From Flavobacterium lutivivi (GTDB taxonomy: Bacteria > Bacteroidota > Bacteroidia > Flavobacteriales > Flavobacteriaceae), in assembly GCF_014642275.1 (NCBI RefSeq), contig NZ_BMIM01000010.1, forward strand, positions 42,471-106,470: DNA of 64,000 nucleotides. The letters are read 5' to 3'. Shown here in pieces: positions 46,026-55,867 of the stretch. The number at the start of each line of letters is the position of its first letter. Position 1 is the stretch's first letter. The position numbers were made by a program, and so were the translations under genes. Below the pieces are notes generated by a model, which made no database searches, was not told where the DNA came from, and saw only the letters and a list, made by a program, of their open reading frames with translations.

Positions 46026-47369
46026 ATGAAGAAATTTTTTGAATCATTAAAAAATGTTTGGAAAATTGAGGAACTAAAAAATAGAATCCTTATCACACTA
46101 GGATTATTATTAGTTTATCGTTTTGGTGCGCACGTTACTTTGCCAGGCATTGACGGAACACAATTGGCAGGATTACAAGGTCAAACTAAAGACGGTATTG
46201 GTTCAATACTTGATATGTTTACTGGTGGTTCTTTTTCTAAAGCTTCTGTTTTTGCATTGGGAATTATGCCATACATCTCTGCTTCCATTGTTGTGCAATT
46301 GATGGGAATAGCTATTCCTTATCTACAAAAATTGCAAAAAGATGGTGAAAGCGGTAGAAAAAAATTGAACCAAATTACTAGATGGCTTACTATTGCTATT
46401 ACACTTGTGCAAGGGCCAGGTTATATTTATAATCTATACAGAACTTTGCCAAGTAGTGCATTCCTTCTAGGTTTTGATTCTTTTTCATTTTTATTCTCAT
46501 CAGTTCTAATCTTAACTACAGGAACAATCTTTGCAATGTGGCTAGGTGAAAAAATTACTGATAAAGGTATCGGAAACGGAATATCATTGCTTATTATGGT
46601 TGGTATTCTTGCAAGATTACCTCAAGCTTTATTTCAAGAGTTTCAATCAAGAATTACAAATAACAATGGAGGACCAATGCTTCTTGTATTTGAAATAATT
46701 GTATGGCTTTTAGTTATTATTGCTTGTGTATTATTGGTAATGGCTGTTAGAAAAATTCCTGTACAATATGCAAGAAGAACTGCTACTGGTGATTACGAAC
46801 AAGATATGCTTGGAGGCAATAGACAATGGATTCCACTAAAGTTAAACGCTTCTGGGGTTATGCCAATTATCTTTGCTCAAGCTATTATGTTTATTCCTGC
46901 TGCTGTTGCTGGTTTATCTAAGTCAGAAACATCACAATCTGTGGCAAGTGAATTTAGTAACATGTTTGGATTTTGGTACAATTTTGTATTTGCATTATTG
47001 ATTTTGATATTTACATATTTCTATACTGCAATAACAGTACCTACAAATAAAATGGCAGATGATCTAAAAAGAAGTGGAGGTTTTATACCTGGGATAAAAC
47101 CTGGAGTTGAAACTGCTGACTTCCTTGATAAAATTATGTCATTGATTACATTTCCAGGAGCTTTATTCTTAGCACTTATTGCTGTGTTCCCAGCAATTGT
47201 TGTAAGCTTAGATGTACAGCAATCTTGGGCAATGTTCTATGGTGGTACATCATTAATTATTATGGTAGGAGTTGCAATAGATACCATTCAACAGATAAAT
47301 ACATATCTATTGAATAAACACTATGATGGTTTAATGAAAAGTGGTAAAAATAGAAAAGCAGTAGCTTAG
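46026..47369 (+). CDS. secY: Protein translocase subunit SecY
   Basis: 447 residues, ten membrane helices. TM1 is followed by the plug region ([20 protein letters not shown]), and later come the conserved [13 protein letters not shown] and [10 protein letters not shown]-like cytosolic loop ([12 protein letters not shown]). SecY forms the protein-conducting channel with SecE and SecG, which are not in this window. The position between rplO and infA is usual, except that adk and map, often present here, are missing. Confidence 0.99.
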   Translation: MKKFFESLKNVWKIEELKNRILITLGLLLVYRFGAHVTLPGIDGTQLAGLQGQTKDGIGSILDMFTGGSFSKASVFALGIMPYISASIVVQLMGIAIPYLQKLQKDGESGRKKLNQITRWLTIAITLVQGPGYIYNLYRTLPSSAFLLGFDSFSFLFSSVLILTTGTIFAMWLGEKITDKGIGNGISLLIMVGILARLPQALFQEFQSRITNNNGGPMLLVFEIIVWLLVIIACVLLVMAVRKIPVQYARRTATGDYEQDMLGGNRQWIPLKLNASGVMPIIFAQAIMFIPAAVAGLSKSETSQSVASEFSNMFGFWYNFVFALLILIFTYFYTAITVPTNKMADDLKRSGGFIPGIKPGVETADFLDKIMSLITFPGALFLALIAVFPAIVVSLDVQQSWAMFYGGTSLIIMVGVAIDTIQQINTYLLNKHYDGLMKSGKNRKAVA

Positions 47370-47374
47370 TTTTT

Positions 47375-47590
47375 ATGGCAAAACAATCAGCAATAGAACA
47401 AGATGGAACTATAATTGAAGCATTATCAAATGCTATGTTCCGTGTTGAATTAGAAAACGGTCATGTTGTAATCGCTCATATTTCTGGTAAGATGCGTATG
47501 CATTATATTAAATTATTACCTGGTGATAAAGTAAAACTAGAGATGAGCCCTTACGATTTGTCAAAAGCAAGAATTACATATAGATACTAA
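47375..47590 (+). CDS. infA: Translation initiation factor IF-1
   Basis: 71 residues, one S1-type OB fold. [20 protein letters not shown] and the end [19 protein letters not shown] are diagnostic. IF-1 blocks the A site during initiation. It lies five bases after secY and is followed by rpmJ. Confidence 0.99.
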   Translation: MAKQSAIEQDGTIIEALSNAMFRVELENGHVVIAHISGKMRMHYIKLLPGDKVKLEMSPYDLSKARITYRY

Positions 47591-47601
47591 AGCTTATTAA
47601 T

Positions 47602-47718
47602 ATGAAAGTAAGAGCATCAGTTAAAAAAAGAAGTGCCGAGTGCATTATTGTACGTAGAAAAGGTAGATTATACGTTATTAATAAAAAGAATCCTAGATTT
47701 AAACAAAGACAAGGATAG
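47602..47718 (+). CDS. rpmJ: 50S ribosomal protein L36 (zinc-free form)
   Basis: 38 residues from an ATG at 47602. [19 protein letters not shown] and the end NPRFKQRQG identify L36. Of the usual zinc ligands only Cys14 remains; the other positions read Ser11, Asn27 and Phe33. It is therefore a C-minus type that should not bind zinc. The gene is short and easily missed, but it fills the usual slot between infA and rpsM, with 2 bases before the rpsM ATG. Confidence 0.97.
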
Positions 47719-47720
47719 TT

Positions 47721-48095
47721 ATGGCAAGAATAGCAGGGGTAGATATACCTAAAAACAAAAGAGGAGTTATCGCTTTGACTTATATCTTCGGAATAGGTAA
47801 AAGTAGAGCAATTGAGATTTTAGAAAAAGCTCAAGTAAGCCAAGATAAGAAAGTTCAAGAATGGAATGATGATGAAATCGGAGCAATCCGTGAAGCAGTA
47901 TCATTCTATAAAATTGAAGGTGAATTACGCTCAGAAGTTTCATTACACATCAAACGTTTAATGGATATCGGGTGTTATAGAGGAATTCGTCATAGAGCTG
48001 GTCTTCCATTAAGAGGGCAAAGAACAAAAAACAACTCTAGAACAAGAAAAGGTAAAAGAAAAACTGTTGCTAACAAGAAAAAAGCAACTAAATAA
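47721..48095 (+). CDS. rpsM: 30S ribosomal protein S13
   Basis: 124 residues. S13 is in the 30S head and bridges to L5. [19 protein letters not shown] and the block [18 protein letters not shown] are diagnostic, and the basic tail ends in NKKKATK. First gene of the alpha part of the cluster; rpsK follows after 8 bases. Confidence 0.99.
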   Translation: MARIAGVDIPKNKRGVIALTYIFGIGKSRAIEILEKAQVSQDKKVQEWNDDEIGAIREAVSFYKIEGELRSEVSLHIKRLMDIGCYRGIRHRAGLPLRGQRTKNNSRTRKGKRKTVANKKKATK

Positions 48096-48103
48096 TAAGT
48101 AAT

Positions 48104-48487
48104 ATGGCTAAAACGACTGCAAAAAAACGTAAAGTTATAGTTGAATCAACTGGTGAAGCACATATTAATGCTACTTTTAATAACATTATCATCTCTTTAA
48201 CAAATAAAAAAGGTGAAGTTATTTCTTGGTCTTCAGCTGGAAAAATGGGCTTTAGAGGTTCAAAAAAGAACACTCCTTATGCAGCTCAAATGGCAGCAGA
48301 AGATTGTGCTAAAGTTGCATTAGAAGCTGGGTTGAAAAAAGTAAAAGTTTATGTTAAAGGTCCAGGTAACGGAAGAGAATCTGCTATCAGATCAATTCAT
48401 AATGGAGGTATCGAAGTTACAGAAATTATTGATGTAACTCCAATTCCTCACAACGGATGTCGTCCTCCTAAAAGACGTAGAGTTTAA
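48104..48487 (+). CDS. rpsK: 30S ribosomal protein S11
   Basis: 127 residues. It lies on the 30S platform near the E site. [19 protein letters not shown] and the end [15 protein letters not shown] are signatures. The 85 bases after it hold a long hairpin before rpsD. Confidence 0.99.
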   Translation: MAKTTAKKRKVIVESTGEAHINATFNNIIISLTNKKGEVISWSSAGKMGFRGSKKNTPYAAQMAAEDCAKVALEAGLKKVKVYVKGPGNGRESAIRSIHNGGIEVTEIIDVTPIPHNGCRPPKRRRV

Positions 48488-48502
48488 TTTATAGTATAAC
48501 AA

Positions 48503-48557
48503 AAGATAGAAAAAAAGATTATCGAAGGATTTGACCTGAATTCATAATCTCTATCTT
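48503..48557 (+). promoter_or_regulatory. rpsD: Long hairpin leader before rpsD
   Basis: AAGATAG (48503-48509) pairs with CTATCTT (48551-48557), then an A6 bulge, then AGATTAT (48516-48522) with ATAATCT (48544-48550), then GAA with TTC, closed by a 14-base loop. Seventeen base pairs in total. It sits 15 bases before the ATG of S4, a known autoregulator of alpha operons. No T run follows. Confidence 0.55.
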
Positions 48558-48572
48558 AAAAAACAAATAGAA

Positions 48573-49178
48573 ATGGCAAGATATACTGGTCCAAGTACAA
48601 AAATCGCTCGTAAGTTTGGCGAAGCTATCTTTGGAGATGATAAAGCTTTCGAAAAAAGAAATTATCCTCCAGGACAACATGGTTTAGCAAAAAAGAGAGG
48701 TAAAAAATCTGAGTATGCTACTCAGTTGATGGAAAAACAAAAAGCAAAATACACTTATGGTATTTTGGAAAGGCAATTCCGAAAAATGTATGAGAAAGCT
48801 GCTGCATCTCACGGTGTAACAGGTGAAATTCTTCTACAATTATGTGAGGCAAGACTTGATAATGTTGTTTACAGAATGGGTATAGCTCCTTCAAGAAGAG
48901 CAGCAAGACAAATCGTTTCTCACAGACATATTACAGTAAATGGTGAAGTTGTAAATATTCCTTCATATCATTTAAAACCTGGTGATAAAGTTGCTGTTCG
49001 TGAAAAATCAAAATCAGTTGATGCAATTGAGCGTTCTTTATCTAATTCTAGCCACGTTTACGAATGGATAACTTGGAATAATGATACTAAAGAAGGAACA
49101 TTTGTTTCTGTTCCTGCTAGACTTCAAATTCCTGAAAACATTAAGGAACAATTAATCGTAGAGTTGTACAACAAATAA
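48573..49178 (+). CDS. rpsD: 30S ribosomal protein S4
   Basis: 201 residues, the zinc-free type. [19 protein letters not shown] and the S4 RNA-binding domain [20 protein letters not shown] followed by [18 protein letters not shown] are clear. S4 starts 16S folding from the 5' domain and is the translational repressor of the alpha operon in E. coli and of its own gene in Bacillus. A long hairpin stands directly upstream. Confidence 0.99.
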   Translation: MARYTGPSTKIARKFGEAIFGDDKAFEKRNYPPGQHGLAKKRGKKSEYATQLMEKQKAKYTYGILERQFRKMYEKAAASHGVTGEILLQLCEARLDNVVYRMGIAPSRRAARQIVSHRHITVNGEVVNIPSYHLKPGDKVAVREKSKSVDAIERSLSNSSHVYEWITWNNDTKEGTFVSVPARLQIPENIKEQLIVELYNK

Positions 49179-49199
49179 AAACTGACACTAGTCGTAATT

Positions 49200-50192
49200 A
49201 TGGCATTATTTAATTTTCAGAAGCCCGATAAAGTTATCATGATCGATTCAACTGATTTCGAAGGTAAATTCGAATTTAGACCTTTGGAACCAGGTTATGG
49301 ATTGACAGTTGGTAACGCACTACGTAGAGTATTACTTTCAGCATTAGAAGGTTATGCTATCACTTCGGTTCGTATCGAAGGAGTTGAGCATGAATTCTCT
49401 ACTATTTCCGGAGTAGTTGAAGATGTTACCGAAATTGTTTTAAATCTAAAACAAGTTCGTTTCAAACGTCAAATTGAAGATATTGATAACGAAACAGTTT
49501 CAATTTCAATCTCAGGAAAAGAACAAATTACTGCTGGTGATTTTCAAAAATTCATCTCAGGCTTTCAAGTATTAAATCCTGATTTGGTTATTTGTAACTT
49601 AGATAGTAAAGTAAACCTTAATATAGAACTTACCATCGAAAAAGGTCGTGGTTATGTTCCTGCGGAAGAAAATAAAAAACAAAACGCAGCTATCGGAACT
49701 ATTTTTATTGACTCAATTTTTACACCAGTAAAAAATGTAAAATACTCAATTGAAAATTTCCGTGTAGAACAAAAAACTGATTACGAAAAACTTGTTTTCG
49801 AAATTAAAACGGATGGTTCTATAAACCCTAAAGATGCTTTGACTGAAGCGGCTAAAGTGCTTATTCATCACTTTATGCTTTTCTCAGATGAAAGAATCAC
49901 TCTTGAGGCTGACGAAATTGCTCAAACTGAATCTTATGATGAAGAGTCATTGCACATGAGACAACTTCTAAAAACAAAACTTGTTGATATGGATTTATCA
50001 GTAAGAGCTTTGAATTGCTTGAAAGCTGCAGAAGTTGATACATTAGGTGATTTAGTGTCATTTAACAAAAATGATTTAATGAAATTCCGCAACTTTGGTA
50101 AGAAATCGTTAACTGAGCTTGATGAGCTTGTTGCTAACAAAAATCTTACTTTCGGAATGGATTTAAGTAAATATAAATTAGATAAAGAATAA
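49200..50192 (+). CDS. rpoA: DNA-directed RNA polymerase subunit alpha
   Basis: 330 residues. The N-terminal dimerisation domain ([34 protein letters not shown]) is joined by a flexible linker (about 240-255) to the C-terminal DNA- and activator-binding domain (about 260-330, [15 protein letters not shown] and [13 protein letters not shown]). It lies 21 bases after rpsD. The 62 bases to rplQ contain a nested hairpin. Confidence 0.99.
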   Translation: MALFNFQKPDKVIMIDSTDFEGKFEFRPLEPGYGLTVGNALRRVLLSALEGYAITSVRIEGVEHEFSTISGVVEDVTEIVLNLKQVRFKRQIEDIDNETVSISISGKEQITAGDFQKFISGFQVLNPDLVICNLDSKVNLNIELTIEKGRGYVPAEENKKQNAAIGTIFIDSIFTPVKNVKYSIENFRVEQKTDYEKLVFEIKTDGSINPKDALTEAAKVLIHHFMLFSDERITLEADEIAQTESYDEESLHMRQLLKTKLVDMDLSVRALNCLKAAEVDTLGDLVSFNKNDLMKFRNFGKKSLTELDELVANKNLTFGMDLSKYKLDKE

Positions 50193-50196
50193 TTTG

Positions 50197-50238
50197 CTTC
50201 ATATTTTGCTCTCCAAAGAGGATTGATGCAAGATGAAG
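50197..50238 (+). promoter_or_regulatory. Nested hairpin between rpoA and rplQ
   Basis: CTTCAT (50197-50202) pairs with ATGAAG (50233-50238), inner TTGC with GCAA, and CTCT with AGAG around CCAA. There is no T tract. It ends 16 bases before the rplQ ATG and could adjust L17 output relative to RNA polymerase. Confidence 0.45.
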
Positions 50239-50254
50239 TTAAAAAAGTAAGGTC

Positions 50255-50767
50255 ATGAGACACGGAAAAAAAGTAAATCATTTAAGCAGACAGGCTGGGC
50301 ATAGAAAAGCTATGTTGGCTAATATGGCTTGTTCATTAATTGAACACAAGCGTATTAACACTACTGTTGCTAAAGCTAAAGCGCTTAAACAATTTGTTGA
50401 GCCATTGGTAACGAAGTCTAAAGAAGATACAACTCACAACAGACGTATTGTTTTCTCATATTTGAGAAACAAATATGCAGTTACAGAACTTTTTAGAGAA
50501 GTTGCTGCTAAAGTTGGAGATCGTCCAGGTGGATACACTCGTATCATTAAGTTAGGAAACCGTCTTGGGGATAACGCCGATATGGCAATGATTGAGTTAG
50601 TAGATTTCAACGAACTATACAACGGAGGTAAAAAAGAAGAGAAAAAATCTAAAAGCCGTCGCGGTGGTAAAAGTAAAAAAGCAGAAACAACTTCTGCTCC
50701 AGTTGCTGAAACACCTGCACCAGAAGCTCCAGAAACTTCTTCAGAAGATACTCCAAGTGCAGAATAA
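50255..50767 (+). CDS. rplQ: 50S ribosomal protein L17 with extended C-terminal tail
   Basis: 170 residues. The core (about 1-125) begins [20 protein letters not shown] and contains TNRR-like [13 protein letters not shown] and the closing [18 protein letters not shown]. About 45 extra residues follow: first a basic patch ([12 protein letters not shown]), then an Ala/Pro/Glu-rich acidic end ([13 protein letters not shown]). The tail is absent from E. coli L17 (127 residues) and is probably disordered; its role is unknown. Last gene of the cluster, closed by a strong terminator. Confidence 0.98.
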   Translation: MRHGKKVNHLSRQAGHRKAMLANMACSLIEHKRINTTVAKAKALKQFVEPLVTKSKEDTTHNRRIVFSYLRNKYAVTELFREVAAKVGDRPGGYTRIIKLGNRLGDNADMAMIELVDFNELYNGGKKEEKKSKSRRGGKSKKAETTSAPVAETPAPEAPETSSEDTPSAE

Positions 50768-50788
50768 TGAATACCAATTCATAAATAG

Positions 50789-50822
50789 AAAGGATAAACA
50801 GTTTTGTTTATCCTTTTTTTTG
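50789..50822 (+). terminator. Terminator of the ribosomal supercluster
   Basis: AAAGGATAAAC pairs with GTTTATCCTTT around AGTTTT and runs into T8. Its end, TTTG (50819-50822), is also the likely -33 element of the carA promoter. Confidence 0.9.
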
Positions 50823-50849
50823 TTCTAAATTTTTTTAAACCTAAATTTG
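50819..50849 (+). promoter_or_regulatory. Promoter of carA
   Basis: TTTG (50819-50822), 19 bases, TAAATTTG (50842-50849): a full consensus match that begins inside the previous terminator's T run. Confidence 0.7.
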
Positions 50850-50870
50850 CAAAACAACACAACAACAAAA

Positions 50871-51971
50871 ATGAACTACACAACAAGACCACAAGCTATT
50901 CTTTTACTTGCAGATGGTTCGGTTTTCTACGGAAAATCAATAGGGATTTCTGGAAAAACTTTTGGAGAAGTTTGTTTCAATACAGGAATGACAGGATATC
51001 AAGAAGTATTTACCGATCCTTCCTATTTTGGACAAATTATGGTAACCACCAATTCTCACATTGGAAATTATGGGATTAATACCGAAGAAGTTGAATCTGA
51101 CAAGATAATGATTTCGGGATTGGTTTGTAAAAACTTTAGTTTTAACCATTCTCGCCCAAACTCTGAAAGTAACCTTTACGATTATTTTGAAAAGCAAAAT
51201 TTAATTTGCATTTCAGATGTTGATACACGTGCATTGGTAAGTTACATTAGAGATAATGGCGCTCAAAATGCTGTTATTTGCACTGATGGAACTCCTTTAG
51301 AAGAATTAAAAAATCAGCTTGCATCAATTCCTGACATGAAAGGATTAGAATTAGCTTCAAAAGTATCTACCAAGGAACCTTACTTTTTTGGGGATGAAAA
51401 TGCATCTTTTAAAATAGCTGCTTTAGACTTAGGTATAAAAACAAACATACTCCGAAACTTAGCCAAACGTGATTGTTATATTAAGGTATTTCCTTTTGAT
51501 ACTACTTTTGAAGAGTTAGAAAAATTCAATCCTAATGGATATTTTTTGTCAAATGGTCCAGGCGATCCAGAACCGCTTTCTCAGGTAATTGAAACTGCCA
51601 AAAAAATGATTTCCTCTGGATTACCAGTTTTTGGGATATGTTTAGGACATCAAATTATTGGCTTAGCCAATGGAATTTCTACCTATAAAATGTTTAATGG
51701 TCATAGAGGAATTAATCATCCTATTATGAATTTGCTTACTGGTAAAGGAGAAATAACTTCTCAAAATCATGGATTTGCTGTTAATAGAGAAGAACTAGAA
51801 AATCATCCTGATTTAGAAATTACACATTATCACTTGAACGATAATACGGTTGCTGGTATGCGTATGAAATCAAAGAAATGTTTTTCAGTTCAATATCATC
51901 CTGAAGCAAGTCCTGGTCCACACGACTCTTCCTACCTGTTTGATGAATTTGTTTCGTTATTAAATAATTAA
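50871..51971 (+). CDS. carA: Carbamoyl-phosphate synthase small subunit
   Basis: 366 residues from the ATG at 50871. An in-frame TTG at 50847 lies inside the promoter box and is rejected. The N-terminal CarA domain (LLADGSVFYGKSIG, MTGYQEVFTDPSYFGQI) and class I glutaminase with the nucleophile Cys257 in FGICLGHQ and His/Glu in QYHPEASPGPHDS are complete. It supplies ammonia to CarB (not in the window) for pyrimidine and arginine synthesis. Confidence 0.97.
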   Translation: MNYTTRPQAILLLADGSVFYGKSIGISGKTFGEVCFNTGMTGYQEVFTDPSYFGQIMVTTNSHIGNYGINTEEVESDKIMISGLVCKNFSFNHSRPNSESNLYDYFEKQNLICISDVDTRALVSYIRDNGAQNAVICTDGTPLEELKNQLASIPDMKGLELASKVSTKEPYFFGDENASFKIAALDLGIKTNILRNLAKRDCYIKVFPFDTTFEELEKFNPNGYFLSNGPGDPEPLSQVIETAKKMISSGLPVFGICLGHQIIGLANGISTYKMFNGHRGINHPIMNLLTGKGEITSQNHGFAVNREELENHPDLEITHYHLNDNTVAGMRMKSKKCFSVQYHPEASPGPHDSSYLFDEFVSLLNN

Positions 51972-52057
51972 ACATTCAACAGATAAAATTACATGATACT
52001 AAAACGTTTGCGTTTATAAGTTTTTCTGAATAAGCTAATTTACAGCTTTAGAATGAT

Positions 52058-52065
52058 TAAATTTG
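52058..52065 (+). promoter_or_regulatory. -7 box for eno
   Basis: TAAATTTG, 46 bases before the eno ATG. No exact -33 TTG at the ideal distance. Confidence 0.5.
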
Positions 52066-52108
52066 TTGTATTGATAATCATAGATATTAAAAAATTATAA
52101 AACCATAA

Positions 52109-53404
<1,296 letters not shown>

Positions 53405-53425
53405 TTATTTGAAAATAAATAGAAT

Positions 53426-53451
53426 AAAAGCACCTCATTCGAGGTGCTTTT
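53426..53451 (+). terminator. Terminator of eno
   Basis: AAAAGCACCTC pairs with GAGGTGCTTTT around ATTC. Confidence 0.9.
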
Positions 53452-53558
53452 ATTATTTGAACTATTTACTATACTCAATTATCAGTATTTTTTATATATT
53501 CATGGCAATGCATAATTTATTAAATTTGATGATTGAGAATAAATGTTGTTATCTCGAT

Positions 53559-53615
53559 TGCACTGATTATAAAAGAGATTTTTGCCGAATTTACAAGTAA
53601 ATCCGAACTATCGGA
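53559..53615 (+). repeat. REP-like element, copy 1
   Basis: A 57-base segment that aligns along its length with 54078-54135. Its 3' end carries AAGTAAATCCGA plus ACTATCGGA, with the small palindrome TCCGA/TCGGA. It ends five bases before the ATG of the small membrane protein. Confidence 0.6.
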
Positions 53616-53619
53616 GAAT

Positions 53620-53985
53620 ATGAAGATATACAAATATATTTACTACTATGATTTTTTAAGAAGTGCTAAAAAAAATAGTGCTCCTGAAATTCCTGTTTAT
53701 ACCTCTTTAACTTTTGTTCAAACAAGTAATATTATTAGTGTTTTAAATCTTTTTTTGATTGCGAGTAACATTAAACTTAATTATAATTTGCCTTTAGTTT
53801 GTTTGATACTACCTCCTGTTTTGTTTTTATTTAACCACTACTATTTTGGTAAAAAGGGGAATGGTAAAATTATTATGGCAGATAAAAATTATTCTTTGGG
53901 AAGATATTCTTTTTTAGTTGATGTCTATTCTATTTCTTCCTATTTAGTAGCGGGATTGACTTATTACGTTTACAGAGGTTTTTAA
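53620..53985 (+). CDS. Small membrane protein of unknown function
   Basis: 121 residues from the ATG at 53620. The frame is open upstream to 53533, but that stretch is the REP-like element. A cytosolic N-terminal segment (KIYKYIYYYDFLRSAKKNS) precedes two hydrophobic helices (about 36-50 and 58-76: LPLVCLILPPVLFLF), then a polar loop (GKKGNGKIIMADKNYSLG) and a final hydrophobic stretch (SSYLVAGLTYYVY). I do not recognise the family. It stands alone between eno and guaA, framed by two related repeats, with no obvious promoter box or partner gene, which points to an accessory or orphan gene. Confidence 0.6.
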   Translation: MKIYKYIYYYDFLRSAKKNSAPEIPVYTSLTFVQTSNIISVLNLFLIASNIKLNYNLPLVCLILPPVLFLFNHYYFGKKGNGKIIMADKNYSLGRYSFLVDVYSISSYLVAGLTYYVYRGF

Positions 53986-54077
53986 TAGTAATGTGCCCGA
54001 AAATCAGTGCAGGAAATATAAGATTTTCTGATTGATTTTTTTCTGGATTTAGATAATGATTTGAAAGTTGTTTTTTT

Positions 54078-54135
54078 AGCACGGATTACAAACATGGCTT
54101 TAACCAAATTGACGAAGTAAATCCGAGCTGTCGGA
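54078..54135 (+). repeat. REP-like element, copy 2
   Basis: A 58-base relative of copy 1, ending in AAGTAAATCCGA plus GCTGTCGGA. The palindrome TCCGA/TCGGA is kept. AGCAC at its left end and GTGCT just beyond its right end, followed by T6, could form a terminator-like outer stem. Confidence 0.6.
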
Positions 54136-54194
54136 TGTGCTTTTTTATTTCTCTAAATCTCGATTTTCAATTTTTTATTTCCAAAAGAGAGTAC

Positions 54195-54202
54195 TACTTT
54201 TG
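54195..54202 (+). promoter_or_regulatory. -7 box of guaA next to the start codon
   Basis: TACTTTTG followed by CAC and then the ATG at 54206. A leaderless transcript is expected. Confidence 0.55.
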
Positions 54203-54205
54203 CAC

Positions 54206-55735
54206 ATGCAACACAACGTACTTATTTTAGATTTTGGCTCGCAATACACACAACTCATTGCGCGCCGCGTTCGCGAATTAAATATATTCTGCGAAATTTA
54301 TCCTTTCAATCATTTTCCTGATGATTTGTCGAGTTTTAAAGCGGTTATCCTTTCGGGTAGTCCTTTTTCTGTTCGTGCAGACGATGCACCACATCCTGAT
54401 TTGTCCCAAATAAGAGGAAAGAAACCTTTGCTTGCTGTGTGTTATGGTGCGCAATATTTAGCGCATTTCAATGGCGGTGAAGTTGCTCCTAGTAACATTA
54501 GAGAATATGGAAGAGCAAATCTTACTTATATCAAAGACGACGAAATCTTTTTTGATGAAGTCGCTTTGCATAGCCAAGTTTGGATGAGTCATAGTGATAC
54601 AATCAAAAAACTTCCATCAAATGGAGTAAAACTTGCTAGCACAAAAGATGTAGAAAATGCTGCCTACAGAATAGAAGGCGAAACCACCTATGCTATTCAG
54701 TTTCATCCAGAAGTTTATCATTCAACAGATGGCAAACAAATTTTAGAAAACTTTTTGGTAAAAATTGCTAAAGTAGAACAATCGTTTACTCCCAATGCTT
54801 TCGTAGAAGATTGCATTAGCGAGCTAAGAGAAAAAGTGAAAGATGATAAAGTTGTTCTTGGACTTTCTGGCGGAGTAGATTCAACTGTAGCTGCTGTTTT
54901 GTTGAATAAAGCAATTGGCAAAAACCTCTATTGCATTTTTGTAAATAATGGTTTGCTTCGCAAAAACGAGTTTGAAAACGTTTTGCATCAATACAAAGAC
55001 ATGGGATTGAATGTAAAAGGTGTTGACGCTTCAGATAGATTTCTTTCTGCTCTAGATGGAATTGAAGATCCAGAAAAGAAAAGAAAAACTATTGGTAGAG
55101 TTTTTATTGAAGTTTTTGACGACGAAGCACATAAAATTGAGGATGTAAAATGGTTGGCACAAGGAACTATTTATCCTGATGTTATCGAATCGGTTTCGGT
55201 AAAAGGACCAAGCGCTACCATAAAATCACATCACAATGTTGGCGGTTTGCCCGATTATATGAAACTTCAAATTGTGGAACCTTTGCGAATGCTTTTTAAA
55301 GATGAAGTTCGCAGAGTAGGAAGAACATTAGGTATAGATGATGAGCTTTTAGGTCGTCATCCGTTTCCTGGTCCAGGATTATCTATTAGAATTCTTGGAG
55401 CCATTACTCAAGAAAAAGTTCAAATTTTGCAAGAAGTTGACGCTGTTTTTATAAATGGATTAAAAGAACATGGTTTGTATGACAAAGTGTGGCAAGCTGG
55501 TGCTATTTTGCTTCCAGTAAATAGTGTTGGTGTAATGGGTGATGAGCGAACTTATGAGAAAGTTGTTGCACTTCGTGCAGTAGAATCTACCGATGGAATG
55601 ACAGCAGATTGGGTACATTTACCTTATGACTTTTTAATGAAAATTTCTAATGAAATTATTAATAAAGTAAAAGGTGTCAACAGAGTAGTGTATGATATTA
55701 GCTCAAAACCACCAGCAACAATTGAGTGGGAATAA
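54206..55735 (+). CDS. guaA: GMP synthase (glutamine-hydrolysing)
   Basis: 509 residues from the ATG at 54206. The frame is open for 23 more codons upstream, but the conserved start [15 protein letters not shown] and the promoter box decide the start. The glutaminase domain has Cys79 in AVCYGAQ and FHPEVYHS. The ATP pyrophosphatase P-loop SGGVDS is at 221-226, and the C-terminal dimerisation domain ends [11 protein letters not shown]. It aminates XMP to GMP. No guanine or ppGpp riboswitch-like leader is possible given the promoter position. Confidence 0.98.
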   Translation: MQHNVLILDFGSQYTQLIARRVRELNIFCEIYPFNHFPDDLSSFKAVILSGSPFSVRADDAPHPDLSQIRGKKPLLAVCYGAQYLAHFNGGEVAPSNIREYGRANLTYIKDDEIFFDEVALHSQVWMSHSDTIKKLPSNGVKLASTKDVENAAYRIEGETTYAIQFHPEVYHSTDGKQILENFLVKIAKVEQSFTPNAFVEDCISELREKVKDDKVVLGLSGGVDSTVAAVLLNKAIGKNLYCIFVNNGLLRKNEFENVLHQYKDMGLNVKGVDASDRFLSALDGIEDPEKKRKTIGRVFIEVFDDEAHKIEDVKWLAQGTIYPDVIESVSVKGPSATIKSHHNVGGLPDYMKLQIVEPLRMLFKDEVRRVGRTLGIDDELLGRHPFPGPGLSIRILGAITQEKVQILQEVDAVFINGLKEHGLYDKVWQAGAILLPVNSVGVMGDERTYEKVVALRAVESTDGMTADWVHLPYDFLMKISNEIINKVKGVNRVVYDISSKPPATIEWE

Positions 55736-55867
55736 CAACTGAGTAAGACAAAAAAGCAACATTTTTTATTCAATTATTTTGAGAATTATAAAGTTTGGCA
55801 ATTTTTTTGATGATTGTATTAAAAAATAATTCTTTAACTTTATACCATATTTCAAAAATAACAGCGC

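Noticed and set aside
53409-53600. 63-codon open frame after enolase
   Set aside because: It runs through the eno terminator hairpin and the first REP-like element.
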